From assembly GCA_036346355.1 (NCBI GenBank), contig CM070584.1:54457097-54521096 (forward strand): a stretch of DNA of 64,000 bases. Direction: 5' to 3'. Of the stretch, positions 22,991 to 34,353 are shown one piece after another. Every line of letters begins with the position of its first letter. Within the stretch, counting starts at the first letter, position 1. Origin of the DNA: Rhipidocladum racemiflorum. Taxonomy: Eukaryota; Streptophyta; Magnoliopsida; Poales; Poaceae. A program made the position numbers and the translations under genes. The notes below the pieces were generated by a model. That model searched no databases. It was not told the origin of the DNA and saw only the letters and a list, made by a program, of their open reading frames with translations.

Positions 22991-24467
22991 CAAATCAGAA
23001 TAGGACATTTAATTGCTGTTGCATCCTTTCAGCTAACTGTTTGTTAGAAGTTGCTGCTTACACAAATTAGATTTCTTTCCGATTAGGGATTTAATGATTA
23101 GGAATTTGTATGAAAATCAATTTGCAAACTTTATTTTATTTTTATTCCGTATTTCAATTATCTTTTGATGGAATTGAAATTCAAAATGCTAATTTTATTT
23201 TATTTTATTTCAAATTTTAATTATTTTTGGATTGTACTATTATGGACTTTTTTAATCTAGACAATTAAATATGGATCCATAACAATCAATAGTGTAGATA
23301 TTTCTCTTCTTCCTCGTATGCATCTTTTAAGAGCGGACATGATGGCTCTTTTGTTTTTACTTTATTAAAATAATAGATACATGGATACTAGTAAGTACAC
23401 AGACCTGGATTCCCGGCCAAACAATTTGTGAGACCAAACAAACACTGCTGGCAGAGAAAGTGTTGGTGCAACCGTACTATATTAGAACTTCCTTTTGCCC
23501 TTTTGATTAACCCGGGTGATGCGATGCGACCGTGGAAACCAAAAGCCCTTGGATTTTAGAAGCATTCTGGGCCTTCCGTGCACTTTTTTTAACAAATTTA
23601 ATCCTCTTTCAATTAAAATTACAGATTAATCATCATTCTCAACTCTCAACCACAAAAGCACCGACAGGTAACACATATATCACCTACTGAGCTCCTCTAC
23701 CGCGCCAGGTACCTGCTAAGCTTAGACACTACGGTGCCCTTTCCTATCGAGTTTGGATACTATAGTAGCTTATCTGTCGTGCTAGGTGCGGTGCCAGCGA
23801 TCTGCTGTGGAAAGGAAGTATGGTAGATGCCATGTATCGTCTACCGATGCTTTTGAGGTTAGAAAGGGTGCTAGATTTATAATTCTGTTACAGAGAGAGT
23901 CAACAATGAAAAAAAAAAGTGAAGAGGAACAGGCCAAAGCTTCGGGAGCTCAGCAAGACCGAGTAAGCAGTCGTGCACATATTACGGATGGAACAACCCT
24001 AGCTAACAGACTGATGTGACTGTAGGTGCTTCTAGCTCCGTTGATTCAACATCAACATATAAATCGTTTGCGTCTCTCGTGGAACAAAAAAAGTACACTC
24101 GCAAGGTTGTTCGATGTTAGGTGCATGTATGGATGTTAATTTATATTAACCATGCGTGTGTTAATCTGTAGCTGTCCGATCGCAAGATCTACGGTTCAGA
24201 TCAGCTTCACGTGCAGGAAATTATTATAGCTGTCGTACGTGCAGAATGGTTAGGGAAAAGGAAGTTTCGTACTTGGACAACGTTTTAGTGGACTGTGATC
24301 ATCTCCAGAGTACCACGTTTAACCAGATCAGCAATGCCTAGCTTGCACAATATTATAAGGATCGCACACCATTATCAATGTGGCGTGCATGCACCACGCT
24401 CCAGCTGGGCTCTCCTTATCGGTACACCCAAATGATGAACCGTTAAAATACTAGCCAAAACTGGCGA
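22991..24467. other. Upstream region of peroxidase 1
   Basis: No repeat or gene was recognised. A 77-aa open frame (23786-24019) has no recognisable domain. Confidence 0.5.
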
Positions 24468-24473
24468 TATATA
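24468..24473 (+). promoter_or_regulatory. TATA box of peroxidase 1
   Basis: TATATA lies 132 bp upstream of the start codon in a cgatatataccccctcc context typical of grass promoters. Transcription would start near 24500, giving a 5' leader of about 100 nt. Confidence 0.65.
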
Positions 24474-24599
24474 CCCCCTCCAAACCTTGAGCTCAACAAC
24501 GCAAGCACCACCGCTTACTGATCAGCTAATAGCTAGCTAGTTAAGCTGCTTCGATCACCGCAGGTTTCTTGCTTGCTTGCTCAGTTTAATCTGTGAGAC

Positions 24600-25788
24600 A
24601 TGAGGCTCTCGGTGGCCGTCCTCTGCGCCATGGTGGCCGCCCAGGCGGTGCTCCTCGCCGCGCCGTCGGTGGAGGCCGGCGAGCTGGAGGTCGGGTACTA
24701 CAGCAAGAAATGCAGGGGCGTGGAGAACGTCGTCAAGTGGCACGTCATCAGGGCTCTCAAGACGAACCGCCGCGCTGGCGCTGCTCTTGTCCGCTTGCTC
24801 TTCCACGACTGCTTCGTCAGGGTATGTATATACACGTACGCACGTCTCAACAATTCGTAGCAGATTAGCAGGCCTTGATCGATGTTTTATGCACCGACCA
24901 TTTCAACTCAGTCACCTAGTTTATATGCAGAGCTAGTAAGTACTAGACGTTAATTATTTAACCTTGCAGGGGTGCGATGGCTCTGTCCTCCTTGACGCGT
25001 CCTCTGACAACCCTCACCCGGAGAAGGAGGCTCCGGTGAACATCGGGCTCGCTGCCTTCGACCTCCTGGAGGAGATCAAGGCCGCTGTCGAGAAGAGGTG
25101 CCCCGGCGTGGTCTCCTGCTCCGACATCCTCATCTACGCCGCCCGCGACGCGGCCAGCATCCTCAGCAATGGTCACGTCCACTTCGACGTGCCCGCCGGC
25201 CGCCTCGACGGCTACGTCTCGTCCGCCTACGAGGCCCAGGCGGAGCTCCCGGAATCCACTTTCACCGTGCAGCAGCTCATCGACAACTTCGCCCGCAAGA
25301 ACTTCACCGTCGAGGAGCTCGTCATCCTCTCCGGCGCGCACTCCATCGGCGTCGGACACTGCTCATCCTTCACCGGCCGCCTCACCGCCCCGTCGGAGCA
25401 GATCACCCCGGCCTACCGCGACCTGCTCAACTACAAGTGCCCCCACGGCGCCAACCCGGCCGTGGTCAACAACGTCCGCGACGAGGACTACGGCACAGTG
25501 ACCAGGTACATGCCGGGGTTCACGAGCCGGGTGCGCAAGACCAGCGACTACCTAGACAACACCTACTACCACAACAGCCTCGCCAAGATCGTCACCTTCA
25601 ACTCCGACTGGCAGCTGCTGACGCACACGGAGGCGCTGGGCCACGTCCACGAGTACGCCGACAACGCCACGCTCTGGGACGAGGACTTCTCCGACTCGCT
25701 GCTCAAGCTCAGCAAGCTGCCCATGGCGGCGGGGAGCAAGGGGGAGATCAGGAAGAAGTGCAGTATCATCAACCACCGCCTGTACTAG
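24600..25788 (+). CDS. Class III secretory peroxidase 1 (two exons, 346 aa)
   Basis: It is a heme peroxidase that uses H2O2 to oxidise phenolics and other donors in the apoplast or vacuole (EC 1.11.1.7 family). Exon 1 is 24600-24821 and exon 2 is 24970-25788; the 148-bp phase-0 intron has a GTATGT donor and a TTGCAG acceptor. Residues 1-26 look like a signal peptide (…SVEA/GELEV). Distal catalysis is in RLLFHDCF (Arg65, His69), the distal Ca site is GCDGS (75-79), and the proximal heme ligand is His198 in LSGAHSIG. Eight disulfide cysteines are present (38, 71, 76, 118, 124, 205, 231, 338). Odd points: RLDG replaces the usual RRDG, and CSDIL replaces CADIL. The length is normal. Two of the three classical peroxidase introns are absent. 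The precise substrate cannot be told from sequence. Confidence 0.95.
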
Positions 25789-26228
25789 ATCGTACTGGAC
25801 GGGAAGGTGTACATGCATGGAGATCGAAGAAATTAAGAGGCCAGCCAGCACACTTGCCTACAGTCCAATAATTAAGCTTGTGGTTTAATTTTGTCGTTCC
25901 TTCCATTCTTTTGATTAATTCCCATTGGTTGTACCGTTGTAGTTTGTTGTGTATTTCTCAGCTCCGTTGATCTGTCATATAATTATAAATATCAAAAGCA
26001 CGGTTCTTGCGACATATACATCTGACATCAAACAATTAACCGGATTGCAAGTCTGATACGTACGTACGTAGTATATGTTTCGTTGGCAACACTCACCTCC
26101 ACAACTCACGCGTGCTTGAAATTTGAGGGAGCAGGAATTAGTTGACTGCATGACCATTTTTGTATACAAAGTACAAAGTAGAAACCTTAACCGTTCGTCT
26201 GCAATTGCCACTGCAGCATTGAACTATA
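25789..26228. other. 3' flank of peroxidase 1
   Basis: It contains the likely 3' UTR, with a weak AATAAT signal near 25866. No other feature is seen. Confidence 0.5.
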
Positions 26229-26471
26229 CTAGTTACATGCCCGTGCGTTGCTACGAAAAACAAAATTGATAACGAAAAATAAAGATTAAAAAAAAAACTA
26301 TTTCACAAGATCAAACATCTATCTTTAACGCTTCATTTCTTGCGAAAGCTGGCTAATTAAAGCAACGCTTCGTTTCTTGCGTAGGGCAATTAAACAGGGC
26401 AATTAAGCGGCAATTAATGACGTGGGAAGAATGGACCACTGTCACCAAGTGCTGCTTTAGAATAGTAGAGA
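26229..26471 (-). mobile_element. Small non-autonomous Helitron, 243 bp
   Basis: On the minus strand the element starts TCTCTACTATTCTAAAG and ends gcaacgcacgggcatgtaac followed by CTAG, inserted between A and T with no target duplication, as Helitrons do. The 3' sequence is the common grass Helitron terminus. There is no coding capacity. A paired 'gcaattaa' block inside recurs. Confidence 0.8.
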
Positions 26472-27071
26472 TATTACTATGGAGGTGATTTTACATGTTT
26501 TGAAGAGGCAAACTATACATCTATAAACAGTAAAAATTTTATAGTACATTATACCAGTAATATCTGATAGGTCATGGAAATCAGATTTAGCCATTGATTT
26601 GTTCAAAATATTTCTCCTACTTTACTAGTGAGAAAAGTATAAATATATAAATACTAGTTAATCTGATCATCACATGCAAAGAGCAATTACTAGATTTGTC
26701 ACTTCGGCAGTAAAGAGTTAAAGCTGAAATAATGTATAATTTGTATAACGTATTGGATCATGACAAATACAAGCTCCAAGGCGTGAAGTCATGCTCACAT
26801 GCATGAGAACACCTACCCAACAAACCATACCAACCACATGATGTCTAGTTGATATATGGCTAATTGAAAGAAGAAAAGTAACCTGGGGGTTTTCGTGATC
26901 GGCGCTGATCGATCTTCTTTCTCATTTTCTTTCTTCGTATTATCGTATATGTACGTTTACAGTTAATTAAGCCCTTGTATGCATACATGACACAAAAGCT
27001 CGAAAAAATTTCTGTATGTAATGCGCCCTTTTGTGAGAGTATGCGAAGTATAACCAGAGCATCTCAAGAAA
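26472..27071. other. No gene or repeat recognised
   Basis: AT-rich intergenic DNA. Confidence 0.5.
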
Positions 27072-27480
27072 TAGAATGGGTTGTAACACCCTGAGCCAAA
27101 ATCTACTCAAAACCTAACGCCTCGCTTTGTATAAAGAATTAACTTAGAGATGTTATATTTGAACCCAACAGACATAATATACTATTACAACTCACTTTAT
27201 ACAAATAATATGGACTAATTAGCCACTGCTCTACATGAACCTTCACATTAACAGACCGATGTATTACATTCACCCCTTAAGTTTTGACACTACGTACACA
27301 TTCATGTGTTAGTGCTAACACATATGTCATACCATATGTCCACTTCGAACCCACACATGCCATGCGCATAGCCTGTGCCCCTATTCCACACACGCCTGTG
27401 CAGCGAAGGTTGATGCTTTGATACCATCGGTAACACCCTAGCCCAAAATCCACTCAAAGCCTAGCTCACCATGGGACAAG
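27072..27480 (-). mobile_element. TRIM-like LTR remnant with tRNA-Met primer-site complement
   Basis: Two similar LTR-like starts lie 357 bp apart: tgtaacaccctgagccaaaa (27072) and ggtaacaccctagcccaaaa (27428). Immediately before the second is gctttgataccat, the complement of a tRNA-Met primer-binding site, placed as expected for a minus-strand element. The short spacing suggests a TRIM-sized element. The outer end of the right LTR and a target duplication were not found. Confidence 0.45.
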
Positions 27481-27664
27481 CCCACGCATGCATAGCACCC
27501 CGCTTACACTTTCATCCTCGCTTCGTGTAAAAGGCTATGCTACCACTTAAATCTTGCAAAATATGTTCTTGAATACTCTTGACTGCTCTTGATTTTCCCT
27601 TGATGTGAGATGAACTTTTAGAGTAGCCAAGGGTACTAACAAAGACATCCATGCCTAGTATTTA

Positions 27665-28113
27665 CACTGCTAGAAAAACTGCCATCAGTGGCGGTTTTTC
27701 AAACCGCCACTGAGATTATCAGTGGCGGTTTTGAACCGTCATTGATAATATTATCAGTGGCGGTTCCAAAGAAAAACCGCCACTGATAATATTATCAGTG
27801 ACGGTTCCAAACAAAAACCGCCACAAATACTTATATTTAATATTCGGCAGTTTTAACACAAAAATGAATAGATTTTCTAGGAGGTCACCCCTCACCCATC
27901 CTAGTTAGTACTACTCTCACCTAAACACGGTTTTGAACCATCACTGATAATATTATCAGTGGCGCCACTGATAATATTATCAGTGACGGTTCCAAACAAA
28001 AACCGCCACAAATGCGGTTTTTGGCTAGAACCGTCACTGATAATACTATTTGTGGCGGTTCAAACAAAACCATCACTGATAGAGCGTCACCAATGTGTAG
28101 TTTTGTGGTAGTT
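27665..28113. mobile_element. Degenerate CACTA element (family 2)
   Basis: It begins CACTGCTAGAAAAAC and has a decayed complementary end near 28100-28113 (gttttgtggtagtt). TTA on both sides (27662-27664 and 28114-28116) fits a 3-bp target duplication. Subterminal repeats are built from tcagtggcggtt and gataatattatcagtg, unlike family 1. It is 449 bp with no ORF, and contains a 5S-derived segment. Confidence 0.75.
27851..27930 (-). pseudogene. 5S rRNA-derived segment in CACTA family 2
   Basis: The minus strand reads gtttaggtgagagtagtact, an inserted 'aact', aggatgggtgagggg and tgacctcct, then runs into gtgttaaaac. The inserted 'act' and the extra 'gagggg' are the same derived changes as in the segment at 12028-12106, so the two share an ancestor later than the 5S gene itself. 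Confidence 0.85.
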
Positions 28114-28538
28114 TTATAGCCCCTCGAAGAAACTAGCCGTTACACTCACTTTCTTGGGAAATCAGCACCTTATGGATCATCCAATGCCCTATCGGATTAT
28201 CTTAAAGTTTGAAGTTCAACGGTTGAAAAACTAACCATTACATGCCTATAGTGTCATCCGATAACTTCCAAATCATCCTTACATCCGAATGATCATGAGA
28301 TCTGAGGCCAGTGCCGTCTTTGCGGCAGGGGCCTAGTACCGAAAGCCCATTAAATTTTTTTAAAATACTATTGAAAAATAATTAAAATCAGAGATTTAAT
28401 TTAAGATCAGTTGGTCCAGCCCGGGGCTTGGATTTGGGCTGGCTCCGCCACTGTGGATGATCATGAATGCACAAAAGTTTTAGCCTACCGAAAGTCAACT
28501 CTCTATCTCAATGGTTCACTTACTTGTCCGGTAACTAT
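28114..28538. other. Non-coding, degenerate repeat-like DNA
   Basis: It contains 'ggatcatcc' phrases related to the tandem repeat that follows. There is no gene. Confidence 0.4.
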
Positions 28539-28796
28539 AGGATCATCCTAAATGTGTAAGTTTCCAACACATTGAAAAACACCACATTAAGCTCCAATGA
28601 TTCGTGTACTTGTTTGATACCTTTAGGATCATCTGGAATATGTAACTTTCCAACATATGGAAAAACACCACCTTTGGCTGCAATGATCCACATCCATGTT
28701 TGATAGTTATAGGATCATCTGGAATGCATTGACAAATTTCAAACTTAGCCGATATTGCTCGAATGTTGCAATTTCAACTTTTCATGGGTATCATTT
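28539..28796. repeat. 86-bp tandem repeat, three copies
   Basis: The block aggatcatc starts at 28539, 28625 and 28711, an exact 86-bp period. The sequence between (tttccaaca...gaaaaacaccac...caatgat) is conserved in the first two copies and weaker in the third. Confidence 0.8.
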
Positions 28797-31353
28797 GACC
28801 AGAGATGAGCTAAACAAGCCTAATGAGCATCACAATTAACTACCTGAAAGACCATGTGGAGGTCTATTCATGTTTGTGATGAATTTTTGATCATGTTCAA
28901 GTGAGGTGTGTTCAAGTTTGAGTTTGATTTGAATTGATTTTCAAAATAAAACAATTTGAGTTGTGTTTGTCTCAGGCGACCCTGGGGACGATAATACTAA
29001 CCTGCGGCACTACTGGACCCAGGCGGCGGTAGTGCCGGCCTGTGGTTCTATGAAGGTATTCTCTGGTTTTTTGTCTGAGCGGCACTACCATTGTGGGGGC
29101 GTGGTACTGCCGATGGTAGTTATTTTTCAGAGAGAGATTCATTGAGTTTTTATGGTCGAGCCATGCTACCGACCAACTGGGAGCAGCAGTACTGGACTTG
29201 CCGTACTATTGGCCCTAGTTGGCGGTAATGCATGTCGATTTCATGAGCGAATTTTGGATGATTAAATTTGTGTTTTGTGATTTTATTGCATATCAATTTG
29301 TACATTGCTATGTGAGGGTTTTTTTTCTTTTTTGGATGGTTGCAGGACGATGGTACTAGGTCATGGTGAGGCGGAGGATGATAGTGACTAGACGAGGTGC
29401 GCTGAGATCCAGAAGGTCGGGGATCACCGGAGGATGACCGAAGACAGAGTCACTTCAAGCCTAGAAGACAAGGGAACGGCTGAGGTGTTAGCTTGGAGAT
29501 GCTCGAAGCCGTTGGATTGCAATTTAGAGGATAGAGTAACGGTCAAGTTATCTAGTTTTGAGAAGCATGCAAAACCCATTATGTTAGTGGGTTTCGGGTT
29601 AGCCCATGTATGAGTGGTTGAGTCAATTCTAGCCCTTGATGGGGTTCCTTATGGATGAAAGAACTCATTTAAGAGTGTAGGATGATTCATGAAACTATAA
29701 AATAGAGGGAGAGAGGGGTGTCTCTCCTTTTAAAGGTTTTGATGCTCTTTTGAGCTTTGCTCACTTTGTTGTGAGGCTTTATAAACCTTTATCCTATGAA
29801 ATAAAATTTTATTTTTTTATTTTTCTGAATTTACTTTCAGCATTTACATTATGACTTAAATTCAGCATTTAAACTCCGCACTTTAAATTCAAGTAATTTA
29901 ATATTCCGCACTTTGGATTTGCCTCCCCTCCTAATTGGTTTTGAATCTTATGTCTAGGATGAAAGATTACTAGATTAATATTCTATAGATTATATCCCAA
30001 TCATATAGGCAATCTACAACATCTTCTTTTAAGTTTGTGCAAGAAACCAATCTTTTTGCTTGAGAGAGAAGGATTTTCGGTTGATTGTGTTCTTGAGTTT
30101 TTAAGGGCTAGATCGTTGGTGATCTACCTTGATATGACATGTAGGAAACCATCTAGGATCATTTTGATCATCAAGAACCCATGAGCAAGCATAGGGCTAA
30201 GTATTTATTTTTGAACCTGTTCTTTGCACTGCACTCTTCTTTTGATTAAAAAAAGGTCGAAACTTTAATATCATTCCTTGCAATTGAAGGTTGAAATAGG
30301 TTCCTGACATCCATAGGAAGATGTTTACAAAATTTCATAGGGTTTGGATCGTTTGATCAAAATATTCATTGGTTTTCATTTTGAAGTCGTGCTGATTTCA
30401 CTGTTCACTACCTTGTTTTTACTGTAGCGCGGCTCTACCGCTACATTAAACCAGCAGTACCGGGGCTAAATTGCGATGTGCCACTCTTGCTGAAAAATTT
30501 TGGAGCTGTGTTTTCTCCGCTTTGATTTGAAGAAGTGAGGCTCTTGGTTGGTTCTTTGAGGGAAAAGTTTATTTGTGATCATTACAATGATCCATACTCT
30601 AACTAAGGCCTTGGTCGGTCCTTCACTACCCAATCTAACTAAGCTCAAGCTACTAGTCTAGACCCTTTAATAGTACGACCGAAGCAAAATAAAAAACTGA
30701 CACTACAATGATCCATACTCAACACGTTAGATCACTTATGAACACAATATGCTTAATCTTCATCGAGTTTTTGTGTTTTGGCTTCAATTATTACTTAGGA
30801 TCAACACGTAGCCCAAAAATTCAAACCATCATCGAGACCTAGCTAATTAGTTAAGCATAAACTTCAAAAATCGTTAGTCCCGATAATTACGCTTTCATTA
30901 ATCACAAAAATAGAAATTAGGTGAAAAAGGGCCTAGATGCTTACAAGCTAGACATGTTCTAAGGAGACACACATATGTGTGCGTGTGAAATAAAAAAAGG
31001 CGGAGGTTAGAAAATGAAAGAGTGAGATTATTCTTGGGTGTTTGACATACAGGCCCATAATGTCCATGTATACCTCGAGCAAAGAAAGCTGGCCCACATA
31101 GTCCAAAATTCATATTAAGCTGGTCCTGGATTGGCAAACACTGCACACGTTTGTCTTTATGGGCCCAAAGTTCTCTCGCAGTTATACGTATTGCCCAACC
31201 CAATAGTTCAATTACTTGGGCAGCACGCAGTCCACTTTTCTGCGAACTTGTAATTTCTTTTCTTCTTTTCTGCTCTTTATTAATCACATTTTCATACGGG
31301 AGGTGGGACTTCGTACCTAGCGGTCTAGGTTCAATCCCAGATTCCCAGGTTCA
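28797..31353. other. Decayed retroelement-like DNA, no intact gene
   Basis: A TATAAAATA (29696-29704) is followed about 100 bp later by AATAAA (29800-29805), an LTR-like U3-R arrangement on the + strand, but LTR ends and pol motifs were not found. Stretches around 28980-29230 and 30420-30480 share 'cagtaccg/cggtactgc' phrases. A 'ggttcaatcccag' near 31328 resembles a tRNA B-box. Confidence 0.4.
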
Positions 31354-31437
31354 ATATATATATACATATGTATATATACACATATATGTATATATATATA
31401 CATATGTGTATATATATATATACACATATATATATAT
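31354..31437. repeat. Interrupted (TA)n microsatellite
   Basis: TA runs are broken by regularly placed cata/tgta units. Confidence 0.9.
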
Positions 31438-31982
31438 GCGAATACGATTGCATTATAGTGGAAAAGTATACGCCAAACGCCGTGTTGTTACGGATTTGGC
31501 CTTCGCCTCTGTAATTCCAAAGATGTACAAGTTGATGCACTTGGGTGTGTTTATTGTCGTCTCTGTATATACATCGTTATTACTAAAAAGATTAATCGAG
31601 ATCTCAAAGTCAAATATATTAATTACTCCTCTCACTAATCGACCTATTGACCATTGCGTATGAATTAGCTAGTCGAGCTGCTGACTCAGGCCCTGTTTAG
31701 TATGGCTGGAATTTTTCTGAAAAACAGCTTTTAACTGGGCTGCATGGTTGAAGAATTGCACGGCTGAAGAGGTCTGGTGTTTGACAGTCTGGCTTTTAAG
31801 TATAGTTTTTAGGTGTAAAGGATGTGGGTTAGGAATGAGGGTATAGTGGATATCACGTATAGTTTGGCAGAACTAAGTTACAGTGGATATCACGTACAAT
31901 CCAAGTTAACGGATGAAGTAACTTTATCTAAAAAAACTAGTACATGCAAATGCATGAGTTTACGACTGGTATATATAATTAA

Positions 31983-32915
31983 CTAGGAAGATTCGCGCGC
32001 TACGCCGCGCCGTGCGAAATTTGATAAAAAAATGATGAAAAGCGGGAAAAAACGGAAAAATGACGGCCGAAAAACGAATTTACGTTTTTATTTTTGGGAA
32101 ACGGCCAACGAAAGCATTTTTTCCATGTTTCGGAGAAAACACGGTTCACAGAAATAATTTTTTCGGGCAAAACGAAGAAAGAAAACGGCTTTCCATATTT
32201 TTTGTGGGGAAATAGCCACCGAAAACATCTTCCCCATGCTCCGGAGGAAAAACGGATCACGAAAACATTTTTTCAGGGCAAAACGGAGAAAGGGAACGGT
32301 TTTCTATATTTTTTGTTTTGGAAAAACGGGCAAGAAAAACATTTTTCCCATGCTCTGAAGAAAAATCGGATGACGATTTTTTTTCCGGGCAAAACGGATA
32401 AAGGAAACGGTCTCCCAATTTTTTGGGGGGCCAAATAGCCACGAAAACATTTTTTTCGGGAAAAGCGAACAAAACCGATCACGAAAACATTTTTTCGAGC
32501 AAAGCGGAGAAAGGAAGCGGTTTACATTTTTTTGGGAAAAGCGGCCACGAAAATATTTTTCGCATGCTCTGGAGAAAAAGCGAGTCAAAAACATTTTTGG
32601 GGACAAAGCGGAGAAAGGACCCGAACGTAAAGCGCGATGACCTATTTGTTATAATTTTGGACCTGTTCGCTATTTTGAAAAATTAGTAAAGGGCTCGCTC
32701 GCGATTCGTATTTCACGGGAGGTCCTAAATGCAAAAGGGCGAACCAGGGACCTAAACGCGAACCGGGAAAAATATCTTCCTCTCACAAGAAATCGCGCGA
32801 GGACCTGGACGTCATTTCGGAAAACTGGAGGGGCTTCTGCGCAAAAGCGCCGGCCGACACGTGGGGAGGCCGGTTGGCCTCCGTTCTTAGGCTCCATAAG
32901 GTGGGCTACCACTAG
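31983..32915 (-). mobile_element. Helitron-like element, left member of a head-to-head pair
   Basis: The minus strand ends in a palindrome (gcgcggcgtagcgcgc) then gaatcttcCTAG with T following, which is a Helitron 3' terminus (3' end at 31983, flanking A on the + strand). Sequence homology with the right member continues to about 32915, where the minus strand reads caccttatggagcc. The interior contains several copies of a 110-114-bp unit. The 5' TC end could not be fixed. Alternative: left arm of one 2-kb foldback transposon. Confidence 0.55.
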
Positions 32916-32999
32916 AAAAAAGAAACAGCAATGATGTTGTTAATGCCACAACCGACGTCATCAGGTCAAATACTCCAATTAAAATTTCGGCCAATATTA

Positions 33000-33973
33000 A
33001 CCACCTTATAGGGGCTAGCTTTGGAGGCCAGCCAGCCCCACCACGTGTCGGTCAGCTTTTTTGCGAGAAGCCCCTCGGTTTCTTCAGAATTACGTTCAGG
33101 TCCTTGCGCAATTTTATATGAGAGGAGAATATTTTTCCCGGTTCGCGTTTAGATCCCTGGTTTGCCGTTTTGCATGGAGGCCCTCCCATTAGGTGTGAAT
33201 AGCGAGCGAGCCCTTTACTAATTTTTCAAAATAGCGAACAGGTCCAAAATTATAACAAATAGGTCTTTGCGCTTTACGTTCGGGTCCTTTCTCCGTTTTG
33301 TCCCAAAAAAATGTTTTCGGGGTCCGTTTTTCCTCCAGAGCATGCGAAAAATATTTTCGGTAGCCGTTTTTCCAAAAAAAAAATGTAGAACCGTTTCCTT
33401 TCTCCGTTTTGCTCGAAAAAAATGTTTTTGTGATCGGTTTCCCTCCGTTTTGCCCGAAAAAAATATTTTCGTGATCAGTTTTCCCTCCAGGGCATGGGGG
33501 AAATGTTTTCGGTGGCTATTTCCCCCCCAAAAAAATTGGGAGACCGTTTCCTTTATCCGTTTTGCCCGGAAAAAAAAATTGTCATCCGATTTTTCTCCGG
33601 AGCATGGGAAAAGTATTTTCGTTGCCCGTTTTTCCAAAACAAAAAATATGGAAAACCGTTCCCTTTCTCCGTTTTGCCCCAAAAAAATGTTTTCGTCATC
33701 CGTTTTTCCTCCGGAGCATGGGAAAGATGTTTTCGGCGGCTATTTCCCCACAAAAAAAATATGGAAAGCCGTTTTCTTTCTTCGTTTTGCCTGAAAAAAG
33801 TTATTTCCGTCAGCCGTTTTTTCTCCGGAACATGGAAAAAATGTTTTCGTTGGCCGTTTCCCCCAAAAAAAATGTAAATTCGTTTTTCGTCCGTCGTTTC
33901 TCCGTTTTTTCCCGCTTTTCCTTATTTTTGGATCAATTTCGCACGGCGCGGCGAAGCGCGCGGATCTTCCTAG
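33000..33973 (+). mobile_element. Helitron-like element, right member of the pair
   Basis: This is the mirror image of 31983-32915: it starts near caccttataggggc and ends gcgcggcgaagcgcgc, then ggatcttcCTAG followed by T at 33974. The two members are separated by about 85 bp. Both lack coding capacity; the open frames here run through tandem repeats and are not genes. It ends about 230 bp before the TATA box of peroxidase 2. Confidence 0.55.
33333..33835. repeat. 110-114-bp tandem repeats inside the Helitron-like element
   Basis: The block ctccggagcatggg (or ctccag variant) begins at 33333, 33485, 33595, 33709 and 33823; the last three intervals are 110, 114 and 114 bp. The unit is built on 'ccgttttgcccgaaaaaa' and 'tttcggtggctatttcc' phrases. 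The left arm holds matching inverted copies. Confidence 0.8.
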
Positions 33974-34206
33974 TATTTCTATATAGCTCCAGGCCTCCAG
34001 CCAAATTTACAAATTGACCGGCACTACGCCAGCTGGCAATTGATGTCAACGCCTACACACTAGATAAATTAGCTGTGTTGCTCCCCATGTTCTTAGACAA
34101 AACGAACTGTCAAATATTCTTATGATTGCTCTCCAAATATTCCTCAAATATCTTATTTAATCTAGTTATTCAAACCAATTGATCATTATGTACATCCGTC
34201 TGCATC

Positions 34207-34214
34207 TATAAATA
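34207..34214 (+). promoter_or_regulatory. TATA box of peroxidase 2
   Basis: TATAAATA lies 147 bp upstream of the chosen ATG. Confidence 0.65.
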
Positions 34215-34353
34215 TATCGAATGTCTTTCTCATCACATATCAAACGTCAATTCTTTCGACGAACATCTTTCAGACATCCTTTTCCTTCGATTGTTGTTCC
34301 TTCTTCTTCCGGAGTACGTTCCGGTTAGCAGTTTAATTACAACCCGAGGAAAG

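Noticed and set aside
31690..31940. caggccctgtttagtatggc as the end of a Tourist or hAT MITE
   Set aside because: Only one end is visible; no complementary terminus was found before the Helitron-like element.
32000..34017. Phe/Lys-rich ORFs up to 175 aa on both strands
   Set aside because: They are translations of the 110-114-bp tandem repeats in the Helitron-like elements; mirror copies appear on both strands.
34291..34353. Upstream extension of the peroxidase 2 frame
   Set aside because: The upstream start would be TTG, not ATG; the ATG at 34354 gives a proper signal peptide and follows the TATA box.
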